From the NCBI RefSeq assembly GCF_020193575.1, contig NZ_JADYVD010000035.1, positions 22,643 through 86,642 on the forward strand: a stretch of 64,000 nt of DNA. Direction: 5' to 3'. The notes under the pieces were generated by a model. It had not been told where the DNA came from. It searched no databases and was given only the letters and a program-made list of their open reading frames with translations. The position numbers and the translations under genes were made by a program. Positions 8,890-17,943 of this stretch are shown here, one piece after another (the stretch's first letter is position 1; each line of letters opens with the position of its first letter). Origin of the DNA: Ensifer sp. IC4062. GTDB taxonomy: Bacteria > Pseudomonadota > Alphaproteobacteria > Rhizobiales > Rhizobiaceae.

Positions 8890-9563
8890 TCGGGGCTGGC
8901 CGTCTTGTCGAGATAATAGCCGATGCCGCGCGCAGTGCGCACCGTCAGGCCGTAGGGCGCCAGGCGCTTGCGCAGTCGGCTCACATATTGCTCGATAGCA
9001 TTGGCACTTAAATCGTCATCAAGGCCGGTGAGCGACTGGACGATCGCCTCCTTGGCGACGACCTTGCCGGCGCGCATGAACAGAAGTTCGAGTAGCCCGA
9101 GCTCGCGGGCGGGAATTTCGATCGGTACACCACCGGCAGAAAAGCTGCGCGCCGTCAGGTCTAGCGTGACGTTGCCATAGCTGACGACGGAGGCGCGCAA
9201 TCCTGCCTGGCGGCGAAGGAGAACCCGCACCCGCGCCTCGAACTCGCCGATGTCGAAGGGCTTGATCATGTAGTCATCGGCGCCGAGATCGAGGCCCTTC
9301 ACCCGCTCCTCGGGCGTGCCACGCGCCGTCAGGATGAGGACCGCCGCCCGGTTCTGCCGGGACCGCATGGCGCGCAGCACATCGAGGCCGTCCATTTCCG
9401 GCAAGTTCAAATCGAGGATCACCAGATCGAAGCTTTCCGCAGCAGCAACGGCATGGGCTGAGGCACCGTCGCTGACGACGTCGACCGCGTAACCGCTTCC
9501 GCGCAGGATCGCGGATAGGCCCTCCGCCAGGGCATGATTGTCTTCAACGAGCAAGATTCGCAA
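8886..9563 (-). CDS. tctD: TctD-like OmpR-family response regulator
   Basis: Two-domain DNA-binding response regulator, 225 residues. The receiver domain has the acidic pair at residues 7-8 (LVEDN), phospho-acceptor Asp51 (VILDLNLPEMDGL) and the conserved Lys in MIKPFD. The C-terminal OmpR winged helix ends with VRTARGIGYYLD. Its stop overlaps the start of the kinase gene. Likely target is the divergent tctCBA operon, where a TGTCAG direct repeat with 11-base period at 10855-10871 is a plausible binding site. Confidence 0.94.
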   Translation of the reverse strand: MRILLVEDNHALAEGLSAILRGSGYAVDVVSDGASAHAVAAAESFDLVILDLNLPEMDGLDVLRAMRSRQNRAAVLILTARGTPEERVKGLDLGADDYMIKPFDIGEFEARVRVLLRRQAGLRASVVSYGNVTLDLTARSFSAGGVPIEIPARELGLLELLFMRAGKVVAKEAIVQSLTGLDDDLSANAIEQYVSRLRKRLAPYGLTVRTARGIGYYLDKTASPE

Positions 9564-9623
9564 TTGTCGCTCTCCCCCCGAGCATTTTATCGGCCGAAAG
9601 CTCGCTTGTGAACGGCAGGCGGC

Positions 9624-9729
9624 TACTGCATAATTCCCTAAATCGCAATTGATTTAGGGAGAAAAACATGCAGCACTTCAAGCTGTTACGGCGGCTATTG
9701 CGTGTCTGAATAGGCGCGCGGCGCTGTAA
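9624..9729 (+). repeat. Dispersed two-hairpin repeat, copy B
   Basis: About 106 bases from TACTGCATAATTCCCTAAAT to GCGCGGCGCTGTAA. It is the most diverged copy: the last base of the CTGTAG end is changed and the central arm reads TTACGGCGGCTATTG. Its right end is only 14 bases before the ATG of the next gene, so it would form most of that gene's leader. Confidence 0.85.
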
Positions 9730-9743
9730 GGCATTGTGGAATT

Positions 9744-10811
9744 ATGCGATACCTGATCTCCCTGCTTCTCTGTCTCCTTTTTCCCGGGCTGGCGCATTCG
9801 GCGCCCGTGTCCTTCCCGGCCCTTTCCGGAAACGATGCGGCCCCGGTTCTCGTCGTCTATTCTTCGCTCGACGAACCCCTCGCACGGCCGATGATCCTCG
9901 GCTTCCAGAAGGCCAATCCTGACGTGGCGGTGCGCTACGAGGACATGCTGACGGGCGAGATCTACGACCGGATCGTCAAAGAAACGGACGCGGGTCAGAA
10001 GACGGCCGACTTCGCCTTCTCTTCCGCAATGGACCTGCAGGTCAAGCTCAGCAACGACGGATATGCGCAGCGAAGCGACCTGCCGATGAGCGGCCGCTGG
10101 CCGGCTTGGGCGAACTGGCGCAACACGGCTTATGCGCTGACTTTCGAGCCGGCCGTCTTCGTCTATCATAAGCCAAGCTTCAAGACCGAGCCGCCGCCTG
10201 CAACACGCGCGGAATTCGTCGCCTATCTGAAGCGTCAGGGCAGTGCCGTCTTCGGCCGGATCGGCACCTATGATATCGAGCGCTCGGGCGTCGGCTTCCT
10301 CTTCATGTCGCGCGACCAGGAGCAATTCGGTGACATCTGGAGCGTCATTCAGGCGATGGGAGCCGCGGGCGTCAAACTCTATTCGACCAGCCAGGCGATC
10401 GTAGAGCGGGTTGCCGATGGCCGATTCGTTCTTGGGTATAACATTCTCGGATCGTACGCGGCCGACTGGGCCTCACGCCATCCCGATGTCGGAATCGTGC
10501 TTCCAAAGGACTATACAGTGGTGATGTCGCGCATCGGGCTCGTGCCACAGGCAGCCGCCTCCCCCGACCTCGGCCGCCGCTACCTCGAATTCTTCATGTC
10601 GAAGGAAGGCCAGACCATCATGGCGCGCGAGCTGCAAATTCCGGCCGTCAGCCCAGATGTCGCGGGAGAGAACACGGCGAACACCATGCAGGAGATGCTC
10701 GGCGGCCAATTGCGACCCGTTCCGGTCAGCCCGGGGCTGATGGTTTATCTCGATCAGGTCAAGCGCGCCCGACTGATCGCGCGCTGGAACGAGGTGCTCA
10801 GGCTCCACTGA
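9744..10811 (+). CDS. Periplasmic ABC-type solute-binding protein linked to TctDE
   Basis: Predicted periplasmic protein of 355 residues with a signal peptide (MRYLISLLLCLLFPGLAHS, cleavage near residue 19). The fold resembles Fe(3+)/polyamine-type class 2 binding proteins: VLVVYSSLDEPLARPMILGF near the start and YLEFFMSKEGQTIMAR near the end. No permease or ATPase gene accompanies it. It lies between the TctDE genes and tctCBA, so it may present a ligand to the TctE sensor rather than to a transporter; that is inference from position. There is no strong ribosome site, and the leader is formed by repeat copy B. Confidence 0.85.
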   Translation: MRYLISLLLCLLFPGLAHSAPVSFPALSGNDAAPVLVVYSSLDEPLARPMILGFQKANPDVAVRYEDMLTGEIYDRIVKETDAGQKTADFAFSSAMDLQVKLSNDGYAQRSDLPMSGRWPAWANWRNTAYALTFEPAVFVYHKPSFKTEPPPATRAEFVAYLKRQGSAVFGRIGTYDIERSGVGFLFMSRDQEQFGDIWSVIQAMGAAGVKLYSTSQAIVERVADGRFVLGYNILGSYAADWASRHPDVGIVLPKDYTVVMSRIGLVPQAAASPDLGRRYLEFFMSKEGQTIMARELQIPAVSPDVAGENTANTMQEMLGGQLRPVPVSPGLMVYLDQVKRARLIARWNEVLRLH

Positions 10812-10854
10812 AAATTTGGAAGGCAGACAAACCATTTACGCAATGCCGACTTGA

Positions 10855-10871
10855 TGTCAGGTTAATGTCAG
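10855..10871 (+). promoter_or_regulatory. Candidate TctD box upstream of tctC
   Basis: TGTCAG at 10855-10860 is repeated at 10866-10871 with an 11-base period, the usual one-turn direct repeat bound by OmpR-family dimers. A possible -10 hexamer TATGGT starts at 10877, which would place the repeats over the -35 region as for an activator. The tctC start is 180 bases further on; the rest of this gap shows no gene. Confidence 0.5.
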
Positions 10872-11050
10872 CTTTCTATGGTGGCTTAGGGATCGCTGAT
10901 GATCCGTGGAGGCGGGCCGTCAGCAGCGCATCGGGAGGAAATCACCACCACGGTCAGCGGCTGGCGCGCAAAAAGCCAGCCACCTGCTTCTCCCGTACGC
11001 GACGATAATCAACGCACGCGCGATTAAACGCGCCCTACGGAGGACCGACC

Positions 11051-11995
11051 TTGAAACACTTCTTCCTGGCATCCATTCTCGCTGGCGCCCTGGCGCTTCC
11101 GGCATATGCCGCCGACTACACGATCATTGCGCCGGCGAACCCCGGCGGGGGCTGGGACCAGACGGCCCGTTCGCTGCAGACCGTCATGCAGCAGGAAGGC
11201 ATCTCTGGCAATGTCCAGGTGCAGAACGTTCCCGGCGCCGGCGGCACCATTGGGCTTGCGCAGTTCGCCAGCCAGCAGAAGGGCAACCCGAACGCCCTCC
11301 TCGTCGGCGGCTACGTCATGGTGGGCGCGATCCTCACCAACAACTCGCCGGTGACACTAAAAGACGTGACGCCGATCGCGCGGCTGACGGGCGAGTACGA
11401 GGCGATCGTCGTCCCGGCCGCTTCCGAGATCAAGACGATGGGCGACCTCGTGGAGGCGCTGAAGAAGGATCCGGGCGCCGTTTCCTGGGCCGGCGGCTCT
11501 GCCGGCGGCACGGACCACATCGCCGTCGGCCTGATCGCCAAGGCGGCAGGTGTCGATCCGACGAAGATCAACTACATCGCCTATTCCGGCGGCGGTGAAG
11601 CGCTCGCCGCCATCCTGGGCAGCCAGGTGACTGCAGGCATTTCCGGCTATGGCGAATTCGAATCGCAGGTGAAGGCCGGGACGCTCCGCCTTCTTGCGGT
11701 CTCGAGCGCCGAGCGCCTCCCGAACATCGACGCGCCGACGCTGAAGGAGTCGGGCCTCGACGTCGTGGTCGAAAACTGGCGCATGGTCGCGGCCGCCCCC
11801 GGCCTCACCGACGAACAGAAGGCCGCCGTCAGCGCCGACATCGAAAAGCTCGCGAAGTCCGCAGGCTGGCAGGAAGTCTTGAAGACGAAGGGCTGGCAAG
11901 ACACCTACCTCGCCGGCGACGCCTTCAATGAGCAGCTCGCGAAGGACGTTTCCGCAACTGAAACCGTCCTCAAGGACATCGGACTGGTCAAATGA
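11051..11995 (+). CDS. tctC: Tricarboxylate transporter periplasmic binding protein TctC
   Basis: Extracytoplasmic solute receptor of the tripartite tricarboxylate transporter (TTT) family, 314 residues. Signal peptide at 1-20 (ALALPAYA), then [18 protein letters not shown], the hallmark of TctC/Bug proteins, whose PANPGGGWD loop contacts a carboxylate. VWYPAGS-like motifs are absent. A second family motif, [15 protein letters not shown], follows. It overlaps tctB by four bases (ATGA). The ligand may be citrate or another di- or tricarboxylate; family members bind many different organic acids. Confidence 0.95.
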   Translation: MKHFFLASILAGALALPAYAADYTIIAPANPGGGWDQTARSLQTVMQQEGISGNVQVQNVPGAGGTIGLAQFASQQKGNPNALLVGGYVMVGAILTNNSPVTLKDVTPIARLTGEYEAIVVPAASEIKTMGDLVEALKKDPGAVSWAGGSAGGTDHIAVGLIAKAAGVDPTKINYIAYSGGGEALAAILGSQVTAGISGYGEFESQVKAGTLRLLAVSSAERLPNIDAPTLKESGLDVVVENWRMVAAAPGLTDEQKAAVSADIEKLAKSAGWQEVLKTKGWQDTYLAGDAFNEQLAKDVSATETVLKDIGLVK

Positions 11996-12483
11996 ACAGG
12001 GGAAATCACCCTTCCGTCGAAACGCGTCGCCCTGACAGGGCGGCGCTCATCATCGCCGTCGTTCTGGCAATCATCGCAGGCTTGATCTTCTGGGATGTTT
12101 CGCGCCTGACCGGGCTCGCCGGCTATTCGCAGATCGGCCCGACGACGGTTCCGTATGTGATCGCCTGCTGTCTTATCGGCCTTGCAATCTGGACAGCCAT
12201 CGAAGGATGGCGCGGCGATTTTGCCGAGCGAGAGCACCAGGAGTTCGGCCCGGTATTCTGGATCGTCGGTGGTCTCGCGGCTCAGATGCTGCTGCTCAAC
12301 ACGCTCGGCTTTTCGATTGCAACCGGCATTCTCTTTGCCATGACGGCGCGCGGCTTCGGCAAGCGCATGCTCTGGCTCACCGTACCGGTCGGCATCGCCT
12401 TCAGCTTCGTCGTCTGGCTGATCTTCGCCAAGCTCCTGCAATTGTCGCTGCCCGCAGGGCCGCTTGAACACCTGTTCTTCTGA
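11992..12483 (+). CDS. tctB: Tricarboxylate transporter small membrane protein TctB
   Basis: Small membrane subunit of the TTT transporter, 163 residues with four predicted hydrophobic segments (starting at about 17, 51, 84 and 121), the usual TctB architecture. Sequence conservation in this family is low, so the call rests on length, topology and position between tctC and tctA. Its start overlaps the tctC stop, and tctA follows after 11 bases. Confidence 0.92.
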   Translation: MNRGNHPSVETRRPDRAALIIAVVLAIIAGLIFWDVSRLTGLAGYSQIGPTTVPYVIACCLIGLAIWTAIEGWRGDFAEREHQEFGPVFWIVGGLAAQMLLLNTLGFSIATGILFAMTARGFGKRMLWLTVPVGIAFSFVVWLIFAKLLQLSLPAGPLEHLFF

Positions 12484-12494
12484 GGGGGCCGACC

Positions 12495-14012
12495 ATGGGT
12501 ACTTTCGACTTCCTGCTGCAGGGCTTGCTGGTCGCGGTCCAGCCGATGAACCTTGTTTACGCTCTGATCGGCGTCACGCTCGGCACCGCCGTCGGCGTTC
12601 TTCCCGGCATCGGCCCGGCGCTGACCGTGGCGCTGCTGCTGCCCGTCACATACAAGCTCGATCCGGGCGGCTCGCTCATCATGTTCGCCGGTATCTACTA
12701 CGGCGGAATGTATGGCGGATCAACAACGTCGATCCTGCTCAACACGCCTGGTGAAAGCTCGTCCATCGTCACGGCGCTCGAGGGCAACAAGATGGCGCGC
12801 GCCGGACGCGGTGGCCCGGCATTGGCGACCGCGGCGATCGGCTCCTTCGTCGCAGGTCTCATCGCCACCCTCGCGCTCGCCTTCATTGCCCCATATATCG
12901 TCAAGCTCGCGCTTGTCTTCGGCCCCCGCGAATATTTCGCGCTGATGGTGCTGGCCTTCGTCACGGTGTCATCGGCTTTCGGGGACTCGACGCTTCGTGG
13001 CCTGACTTCGCTTTTCGTCGGTCTTACCCTCGCCTGCATCGGCATCGACCAGCTGACCGGCCAGACGCGCCTTTCCTTCGGCGTGCCAGACCTGCTCGAC
13101 GGCATCGAGGTGACGACGCTTGCCGTCGCCATGTTCGCGATCGGCGAGACCCTCTACATCGCCGCCCAGGGCGACCGCGGCCCCGACAAGGTCGAAGCAG
13201 TCAAAGGCTCGGTCTGGATGAGCGCGATGGACTGGGCACGCTCGTGGAAGCCCTGGCTTCGCGGGACTGCCATCGGCTTTCCGATTGGCGCGATGCCGGC
13301 CGGCGGCGCCGAGATCGGCACCTTTCTCTCCTATGCAGCCGAGAAGCGCCTGACCAAGCATCCGGAAGAGTTCGGCAATGGAGCGATCGAAGGCGTTGCC
13401 GGACCGGAAGCGGCAAATAACGCGTCTGCCGCCGGTACGCTGGTGCCATTGCTCACCCTCGGCCTGCCGACCACGGCGACCGCGGCGATCATGCTGGCCG
13501 GCTTCCAGCAATACGGCCTCCAGCCTGGACCGTTGCTGTTTGCCACCAACCCACAGCTCGTCTGGGGCCTGATCGCGAGCCTCGTCATCGCCAACTTCAT
13601 GCTGCTGGTCTTGAACCTGCCGCTGATCGGCCTCTGGGTGAAGCTCCTGACCATCCCGAAGCCGTGGCTTTACGCGGGCATTCTCCTGTTCGCGACGCTC
13701 GGAACGATCGGCGCCAACCCGTCGGTATTCGAGCTCGGCATGCTGCTCGCCTTCGGTCTGCTTGGTTACGTCATGCGCGTCTTCGGCTACCCGATAGCCC
13801 CGGTCGTCGTCGGCCTGATCCTCGGACCGCTCGCCGAACAACAACTGCGCCGGGCGCTTTCGATCAGCCAGGGTGACATCACCGTGCTCTTCACCTCGCC
13901 GATCGCGGCGGTGCTTCTGGTCATCGCCGCCCTCGCCCTTGTCGTGCCGCTCATCCTGAGGGCGCGTGGGCGCGGCCAGGTGCTTGCGCAACTCGCCGCC
14001 AGCGAGGACTGA
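12495..14012 (+). CDS. tctA: Tricarboxylate transporter large membrane protein TctA
   Basis: Large transmembrane subunit of the TTT transporter, 505 residues. Strongly conserved family segments are visible: [17 protein letters not shown] near residue 35, [20 protein letters not shown] near 75, and the second-half counterpart [20 protein letters not shown]. About ten or more membrane helices. Last gene of tctCBA; a strong terminator lies just behind it. Import is expected to be driven by a cation gradient, not ATP. Confidence 0.96.
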   Translation: MGTFDFLLQGLLVAVQPMNLVYALIGVTLGTAVGVLPGIGPALTVALLLPVTYKLDPGGSLIMFAGIYYGGMYGGSTTSILLNTPGESSSIVTALEGNKMARAGRGGPALATAAIGSFVAGLIATLALAFIAPYIVKLALVFGPREYFALMVLAFVTVSSAFGDSTLRGLTSLFVGLTLACIGIDQLTGQTRLSFGVPDLLDGIEVTTLAVAMFAIGETLYIAAQGDRGPDKVEAVKGSVWMSAMDWARSWKPWLRGTAIGFPIGAMPAGGAEIGTFLSYAAEKRLTKHPEEFGNGAIEGVAGPEAANNASAAGTLVPLLTLGLPTTATAAIMLAGFQQYGLQPGPLLFATNPQLVWGLIASLVIANFMLLVLNLPLIGLWVKLLTIPKPWLYAGILLFATLGTIGANPSVFELGMLLAFGLLGYVMRVFGYPIAPVVVGLILGPLAEQQLRRALSISQGDITVLFTSPIAAVLLVIAALALVVPLILRARGRGQVLAQLAASED

Positions 14013-14038
14013 CCCTTTCGCCTCCCAAGGCGGTTCAC

Positions 14039-14084
14039 GGAGCGGGAAGAGGGAGGGGCAGCCCTCTTTCCGCTCCACTTTTTT
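14039..14084 (+). terminator. Rho-independent terminator after tctA
   Basis: GGAGCGGGAAGAGGG pairs with CCCTCTTTCCGCTCC (15 bp, one G-T pair) around an 8-base loop, followed by ACTTTTTTC. Confidence 0.9.
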
Positions 14085-14221
14085 CTTCCCCATTTTTTAG
14101 GCCTCCCCTCATCGCGGACGTGCTTGCACTGCATGGCTGGGGTGAGGTTTTGTGCATTGCAAAAACGCCCGCTCACGCCCATCTTTTGGTTATCGAATAG
14201 AAAAGGAAAGCGAGCAAAGAG

Positions 14222-14392
14222 ATGACTGCCACCAGCAAAAACCGCATGGGTTTCATTGGCCGCGCCTTCGCCGTTCTGGGTGCCGCGAATGCTGCCGCCG
14301 CCGCCGTCGAAGGCCACCGCCGCCCGAACGCGCGCGACCTGCGTACCCTCGGTATCGACCCGGCAACCTTTCCGGATATGCGCCGCGGCTAA
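14222..14392 (+). CDS. Small conserved-looking hypothetical protein (56 aa)
   Basis: 56-residue protein with an AAAGGA ribosome site upstream and its own position behind the tctA terminator. The N-terminal half is hydrophobic and Ala-rich (RAFAVLGAANAAAAAVEG), the C-terminal half is charged and ends RTLGIDPATFPDMRRG. The tail recalls small rhizobial proteins with an Arg-x-Leu-x-Leu-Gly-Ile motif such as DUF1127, but the match is only partial and I do not assign a family. The following 273 bases hold a perfect hairpin (GCGACGAC/GTCGTCGC, 14412-14431) without a T run, and no other gene. Confidence 0.6.
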   Translation: MTATSKNRMGFIGRAFAVLGAANAAAAAVEGHRRPNARDLRTLGIDPATFPDMRRG

Positions 14393-14665
14393 TGACGCGC
14401 GGCACTCCTGAGCGACGACATGGGTCGTCGCATGTTATGATCACGGGAGGCCGGCTCGCATAAGACGAGGCTTCTGACGCAGGTCGCACTTGCGCCGGTT
14501 ACTCGAAAACAACACGCCCATTGCGATGACTGCATCGGCTTCCCCGCGCTGGCGCGCCAATTTTTCGATAACAGCAAACTATTTACGCTACCCGCGAACC
14601 CGCGGTTGCATCGGCTATTTTTGCCTGCTATGGGTGCACCCCATTCCTGATTAGATGGGGTTTGA

Positions 14666-15289
14666 ATGACATTCTATACTGTAAGAAGCGGCGACACTCT
14701 GAGCGTCATTGCAGCCTGCCACAATACTACCGTCGAGGCTCTCGCAAAGGCGAACAATATCAACAATCACGACACCTGGACGGGCCAAAAGCTACTGGTC
14801 CCCAGTGGCTTCGAGCCAGCGCCCGCCGGTGGAACTTCCGGCAATGACACAATCACAGGAAGGCCTGGCAGCGATACGTTAAATGGGGGCGCGGGCAACG
14901 ACCGGGTCTCCGGCGGTGACGGCAACGACGCGATCATCGGCGGACAAGGCGCCGACGCCCTCTATGGCGGTGCCGGTGCAGACAAATTCGTCTTCAAGTC
15001 ACATACGGAGTCAACCGCCACGTCCCGTGACACGATCTATGATTTTAACTATGCCGCTGGCGATCGAATAGATCTCTCGGCAATAGACGCCAATACCGCC
15101 GCAGCGGGGAACCACGCCTTTGTCTTCATCGGCTCAAGCGCATTTAGCGGAAAGGCCGGCGAACTGAGATATGTTAAGCAAGAGAGCGACACCTATGTCT
15201 ATGCCGACGTCAACGGGGACAAAAAGGCTGACTTTTTGCTGCATCTGGACGATCCGCTGACGATCACTGCAAGCTATTTCCTCCTCTAG
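14666..15289 (+). CDS. LysM domain plus RTX calcium-binding protein
   Basis: 207 residues. Residues 1-46 form a LysM domain (YTVRSGDTLSVIAACHNTTV ... WTGQKLLVP), known to bind peptidoglycan or chitin-like N-acetylglucosamine chains. Residues about 55-95 contain RTX nonapeptides (GGAGNDRVSG, GGDGNDAIIG, GGQGADALYG), which bind calcium after secretion. The remainder resembles the serralysin C-terminal domain (DTIYDFNYAAGDRIDLSAID) and ends in a hydrophobic SYFLL tail. No Sec signal peptide, consistent with type I secretion. A LysM joined directly to a short RTX block is an unusual layout. The HlyD/ABC pair at 31887-34969 is a candidate exporter. Confidence 0.88.
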   Translation: MTFYTVRSGDTLSVIAACHNTTVEALAKANNINNHDTWTGQKLLVPSGFEPAPAGGTSGNDTITGRPGSDTLNGGAGNDRVSGGDGNDAIIGGQGADALYGGAGADKFVFKSHTESTATSRDTIYDFNYAAGDRIDLSAIDANTAAAGNHAFVFIGSSAFSGKAGELRYVKQESDTYVYADVNGDKKADFLLHLDDPLTITASYFLL

Positions 15290-15316
15290 CAGGCGCTATC
15301 CCACCCCGTGGTCCGC

Positions 15317-15421
15317 TACTGCATGTTTCCTTAAATCGTAATCGATTTAAGGATAAAACATGCAGTAATTCAAAGTGCTACAGCGTCCTTTGCGCGTCCG
15401 ATAAGGCGCGCGACGCTGTAG
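15317..15421 (+). repeat. Dispersed two-hairpin repeat, copy C
   Basis: The most symmetrical copy, about 105 bases. Left hairpin: TACTGCATGTTTCCTTAAAT pairs with the reverse complement ending AACATGCAGTA around TCG/CGA. Right hairpin: CTACAGCGTCC ... GGCGCGCGACGCTGTAG. Lies between the LysM-RTX gene and the HAD gene. Confidence 0.9.
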
Positions 15422-15513
15422 GCCTCGGCGGCGATTTTCCGGCACCTCCGGTTTGTCGCCCTCACGCCGCTTGCGCGCCTTGACCCCGCACGCCTCCGTG
15501 TCATCCTGCGACG

Positions 15514-16287
15514 ATGATCAGCGGTGTGCTTCTGGATCTTGCCGGCGTCATCTATGACGGGGATGTGGCTGTGCCTGGCGCAACGGAGGCGGTTCTTCGC
15601 CTGCGCGATGCCAGCCTCCCCATCCGCTTCGTCAGCAACACGACCCGCTCGACCAAACCAGCCGTTCTTGACCGGCTGAACCGGCTGGGCCTACCCGTGG
15701 CAGCCGACGAAGTCTTCACGCCGGCTGAGGCGGCGCGCCAATGGCTTGCCGAACATGGCCGATCGCCGCATTTGCTTGTCCATCCCAATCTCGTGCCGGA
15801 ATTCGATGATCTGACGAGCGGTCTGCCGAAGGCCGTCGTTGTCGGTGATGCGGCTGAGGCCTTCGATTACCGGGCGCTCAACGCGGCCTTTCGAGAATTG
15901 ATTGCCGGCGCGGAATTGCTGGCACTCGCCCCAAACCGGAGTTTCAAGGATTCCGATGGAAAGCTCAGCCTCGACGCTGGGGCCTTCGTAACCGGACTGG
16001 AATTCGCCAGCCAAAAGAGCGCCATCGTGCTCGGGAAGCCGTCGCAGCCGTTCTTCCGGTCTGCGCTCGCGACCATGAGTTGTCCCGACGCCCAAGCCGT
16101 CATGGTTGGTGATGATGCCGAAACAGATGTGGCGGGCGCGCTGCAGGCAGGTTTGGCGCACGCCCTGCTGGTGCGCACCGGCAAATATCGCAAAGGCGAT
16201 GAGAAACGTTTCGAACCAGTACCGACTGCGACGGTTCGCGATATTTCCGAAGCGGTCGATTGGATCATCGACGCAAGAACGCGCTAA
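15514..16287 (+). CDS. HAD-IIA family phosphatase (LHPP-like)
   Basis: HAD hydrolase of 257 residues. Motif I is LLDLAGVIYDGD near residues 6-17; the second catalytic Asp of the usual DxD is Ala. The related LHPP group (TIGR01458) also deviates there, commonly with Ser, so the change may not abolish activity. Motif II is FVSNTTRS, and motif IV is MVGDDAETDVAGALQAG. The HAD-IIA type C2 cap lies in between. Possible substrates include pyrophosphate or phospho-amino acids. The gene converges on glnII and has no evident operon partner. Confidence 0.88.
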   Translation: MISGVLLDLAGVIYDGDVAVPGATEAVLRLRDASLPIRFVSNTTRSTKPAVLDRLNRLGLPVAADEVFTPAEAARQWLAEHGRSPHLLVHPNLVPEFDDLTSGLPKAVVVGDAAEAFDYRALNAAFRELIAGAELLALAPNRSFKDSDGKLSLDAGAFVTGLEFASQKSAIVLGKPSQPFFRSALATMSCPDAQAVMVGDDAETDVAGALQAGLAHALLVRTGKYRKGDEKRFEPVPTATVRDISEAVDWIIDARTR

Positions 16288-16356
16288 GGCGGATAACGCT
16301 GACCGCGGCAACAGCCATCAGCGTCCGCGAATTCCTGGCGAGATCATACGGACCAG

Positions 16357-16393
16357 GAAAAGAGACACGGCGCCGACATTCGCGTCGGCGCCG
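16357..16393 (-). terminator. Rho-independent terminator after glnII
   Basis: Read on the minus strand, CGGCGCCGAC and GTCGGCGCCG form a perfect 10-bp stem around GCGAAT, followed by TGTCTCTTTT. It starts 11 bases after the glnII stop. Confidence 0.85.
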
Positions 16394-16403
16394 CGGGGAG
16401 TGT

Positions 16404-17444
16404 TCATGCGACTTTCGCGACGCTGCCTTCGGTCGGAACGGTCGAGATGGTCTTCAGCACCTGCGAAGCGATCTGGTAGGGGCAGCCCTGGGAGTTCGGA
16501 CGGCGATCTTCGAGGTAGCCCTTGTAGCCGTTGTTGACGAAGCTGTGCGGCACGCGGATCGATGCACCGCGGTCAGCAACGCCATAGCTGAACTTGTTCC
16601 ACGGTGCCGTCTCATGCTTGCCGGTCAGGCGCATGTGGTTGTCGGGACCATAGACGGCGATGTGCTCGTGCAGGTTCTTCTCGAAGGCAGCCATCAGCGA
16701 TTCGAAATAGTCCTTGCCGCCGACTTCGCGCATGTAGGCGGTCGAGAAGTTGCAGTGCATGCCCGAGCCGTTCCAGTCCGTATCGCCGAGAGGCTTGCAG
16801 TGCCACTCGATGTCGATGCCGTACTTTTCCGTCAGGCGCTGCAGCAGGTAGCGAGCCAGCCAGACTTCGTCGGCAGCCTTCTTGGAGCCCTTGCCGAAGA
16901 TCTGGAATTCCCACTGGCCCTTGGCGACTTCGGCATTGATGCCTTCATGGTTGATGCCCGCAGCCAGGCAGATGTCGAGATGCTCTTCGACGATCTGGCG
17001 TGCGATGTCGCCGACGTTCTTGTAGCCGACGCCGGTGTAGTACGGGCCCTGCGGTGCCGGATAACCATGCTCCGGGAAGCCGAGCGGGCGGCCGTCCTTG
17101 TAGAAGAAATATTCCTGCTCGAAACCGAACCAGGCGCCCTCGTCGTCGAGGATCGTCGCGCGGCTGTTCGACGGATGCGGGGTTTTGCCGTCCGGCATCA
17201 TGACTTCGCACATGACCAGTACGCCGTTGGTGCGAACCGGGTCCGGATAGACCGCGACCGGCTTCAGCACGCAGTCGGAGCTGCGGCCTTCGGCCTGCAT
17301 CGTCGAGCTACCATCGAACCCCCAGAGCGGGAGCTGCTCGAGTGTCGGGAATGCATCGAATTCCTTGATCTGCGTCTTTCCGCGCAGGTTCGGGACCGGG
17401 GTGTAGCCGTCGAGCCAGATATACTCGAGCTTATACTTTGTCAT
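16404..17444 (-). CDS. glnII: Glutamine synthetase II (eukaryotic-type GSII)
   Basis: Forms glutamine from glutamate, ammonia and ATP in the cytosol; rhizobia use this heat-labile second enzyme under nitrogen limitation. The 346-residue length and the sequence are GSII, much shorter than the 470-residue GlnA. Visible signatures are LPLWGFDGSSTMQAEGRSSD, the ligand region WFGFEQEYFFYKDGRPLGFP, GDTDWNGSGMHCNFST and the ATP-site segment YGVADRGASIRVP. The ATG at 17444 has a GAGAGA site upstream; a longer frame from 17573 would run through the sigma-54 promoter and is rejected. Expression is probably controlled by NtrC and RpoN. A DUF2735 gene lies divergently upstream. Confidence 0.97.
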   Translation of the reverse strand: MTKYKLEYIWLDGYTPVPNLRGKTQIKEFDAFPTLEQLPLWGFDGSSTMQAEGRSSDCVLKPVAVYPDPVRTNGVLVMCEVMMPDGKTPHPSNSRATILDDEGAWFGFEQEYFFYKDGRPLGFPEHGYPAPQGPYYTGVGYKNVGDIARQIVEEHLDICLAAGINHEGINAEVAKGQWEFQIFGKGSKKAADEVWLARYLLQRLTEKYGIDIEWHCKPLGDTDWNGSGMHCNFSTAYMREVGGKDYFESLMAAFEKNLHEHIAVYGPDNHMRLTGKHETAPWNKFSYGVADRGASIRVPHSFVNNGYKGYLEDRRPNSQGCPYQIASQVLKTISTVPTEGSVAKVA

Positions 17445-17542
17445 TGCGTATCTCTCATAACGTGGTGTTGCGAGGCTTTGAGCAAATCCTAACGGACCGA
17501 CACGCTTCAAGCGCCGACCGCCAAGGGATCCGGAACTGCTCA

Positions 17543-17558
17543 AGCATTTTGCGTGCCA
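17543..17558 (-). promoter_or_regulatory. Sigma-54 promoter of glnII
   Basis: TGGCACGCAAAATGCT on the minus strand has the invariant GG and GC elements separated by 10 bases, the -24/-12 pattern of RpoN promoters. Transcription would start near 17532, about 88 bases before the glnII ATG. This agrees with the known NtrC/RpoN control of glnII in rhizobia. I did not find a clear NtrC enhancer pair upstream. Confidence 0.85.
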
Positions 17559-17708
17559 GTTCGGCCGTGGCACTCGCCGGCAGTTAAAGAATCGATTGGC
17601 CGCCGGGTTCCTGATTCCTGCGCGGAACCGACCGCCCGCCGCTTGTCCCGCTGGACCGCTGTAATAGAGTCAAACGGTTAGTCGATCGCCTTCAGGCTCC
17701 GCCTCGCA

Positions 17709-17873
17709 TTAGCCGCCCTCCTGCCGCATCAAACCGATGCCATCAAATGGCGCTCTCCGCGAACACAGATCACATGTGACAGGAGTAAAACCCCCGACGA
17801 CAGCGGCTAAATTTTCATCGCGCGAAAGCGCGTGCCCACAAATACGGCACACAATTGATTGAGTTTTCATCAT
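17709..17873 (-). CDS. Possible small CxxC zinc-ribbon protein
   Basis: A 54-codon frame (MMKTQSIVCRICGHALSRDE...) with two pairs of cysteines, CRIC at about residues 9-12 and CDLC near residues 34-37, spaced as in a small zinc ribbon. It lies between glnII and DUF2735. There is no clear ribosome site before the ATG at 17873, and a TTG at 17930 could give a longer form that would overlap the DUF2735 leader. The cysteine pairs are the main support. Function unknown; zinc binding is inference. Confidence 0.42.
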   Translation of the reverse strand: MMKTQSIVCRICGHALSRDENLAAVVGGFTPVTCDLCSRRAPFDGIGLMRQEGG

Positions 17874-17943
17874 TTCGCGCAAACCATGTGCAAATCGGAT
17901 GCGTTGCGCTATGCTCCCCACGGAACTCAAGGGAGACCAGACG

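Noticed and set aside
10906..11598. 230-codon frame across the tctC upstream region
   Set aside because: Crosses the TctD box and overlaps tctC in another frame; composition is Arg/Gly-rich noise.
16260..17492. 410-codon frame opposite glnII
   Set aside because: Antisense shadow; glnII on the other strand is unmistakable.
17444..17573. Longer glnII start 43 codons upstream
   Set aside because: It would translate through the sigma-54 promoter and adds residues absent from GSII proteins.
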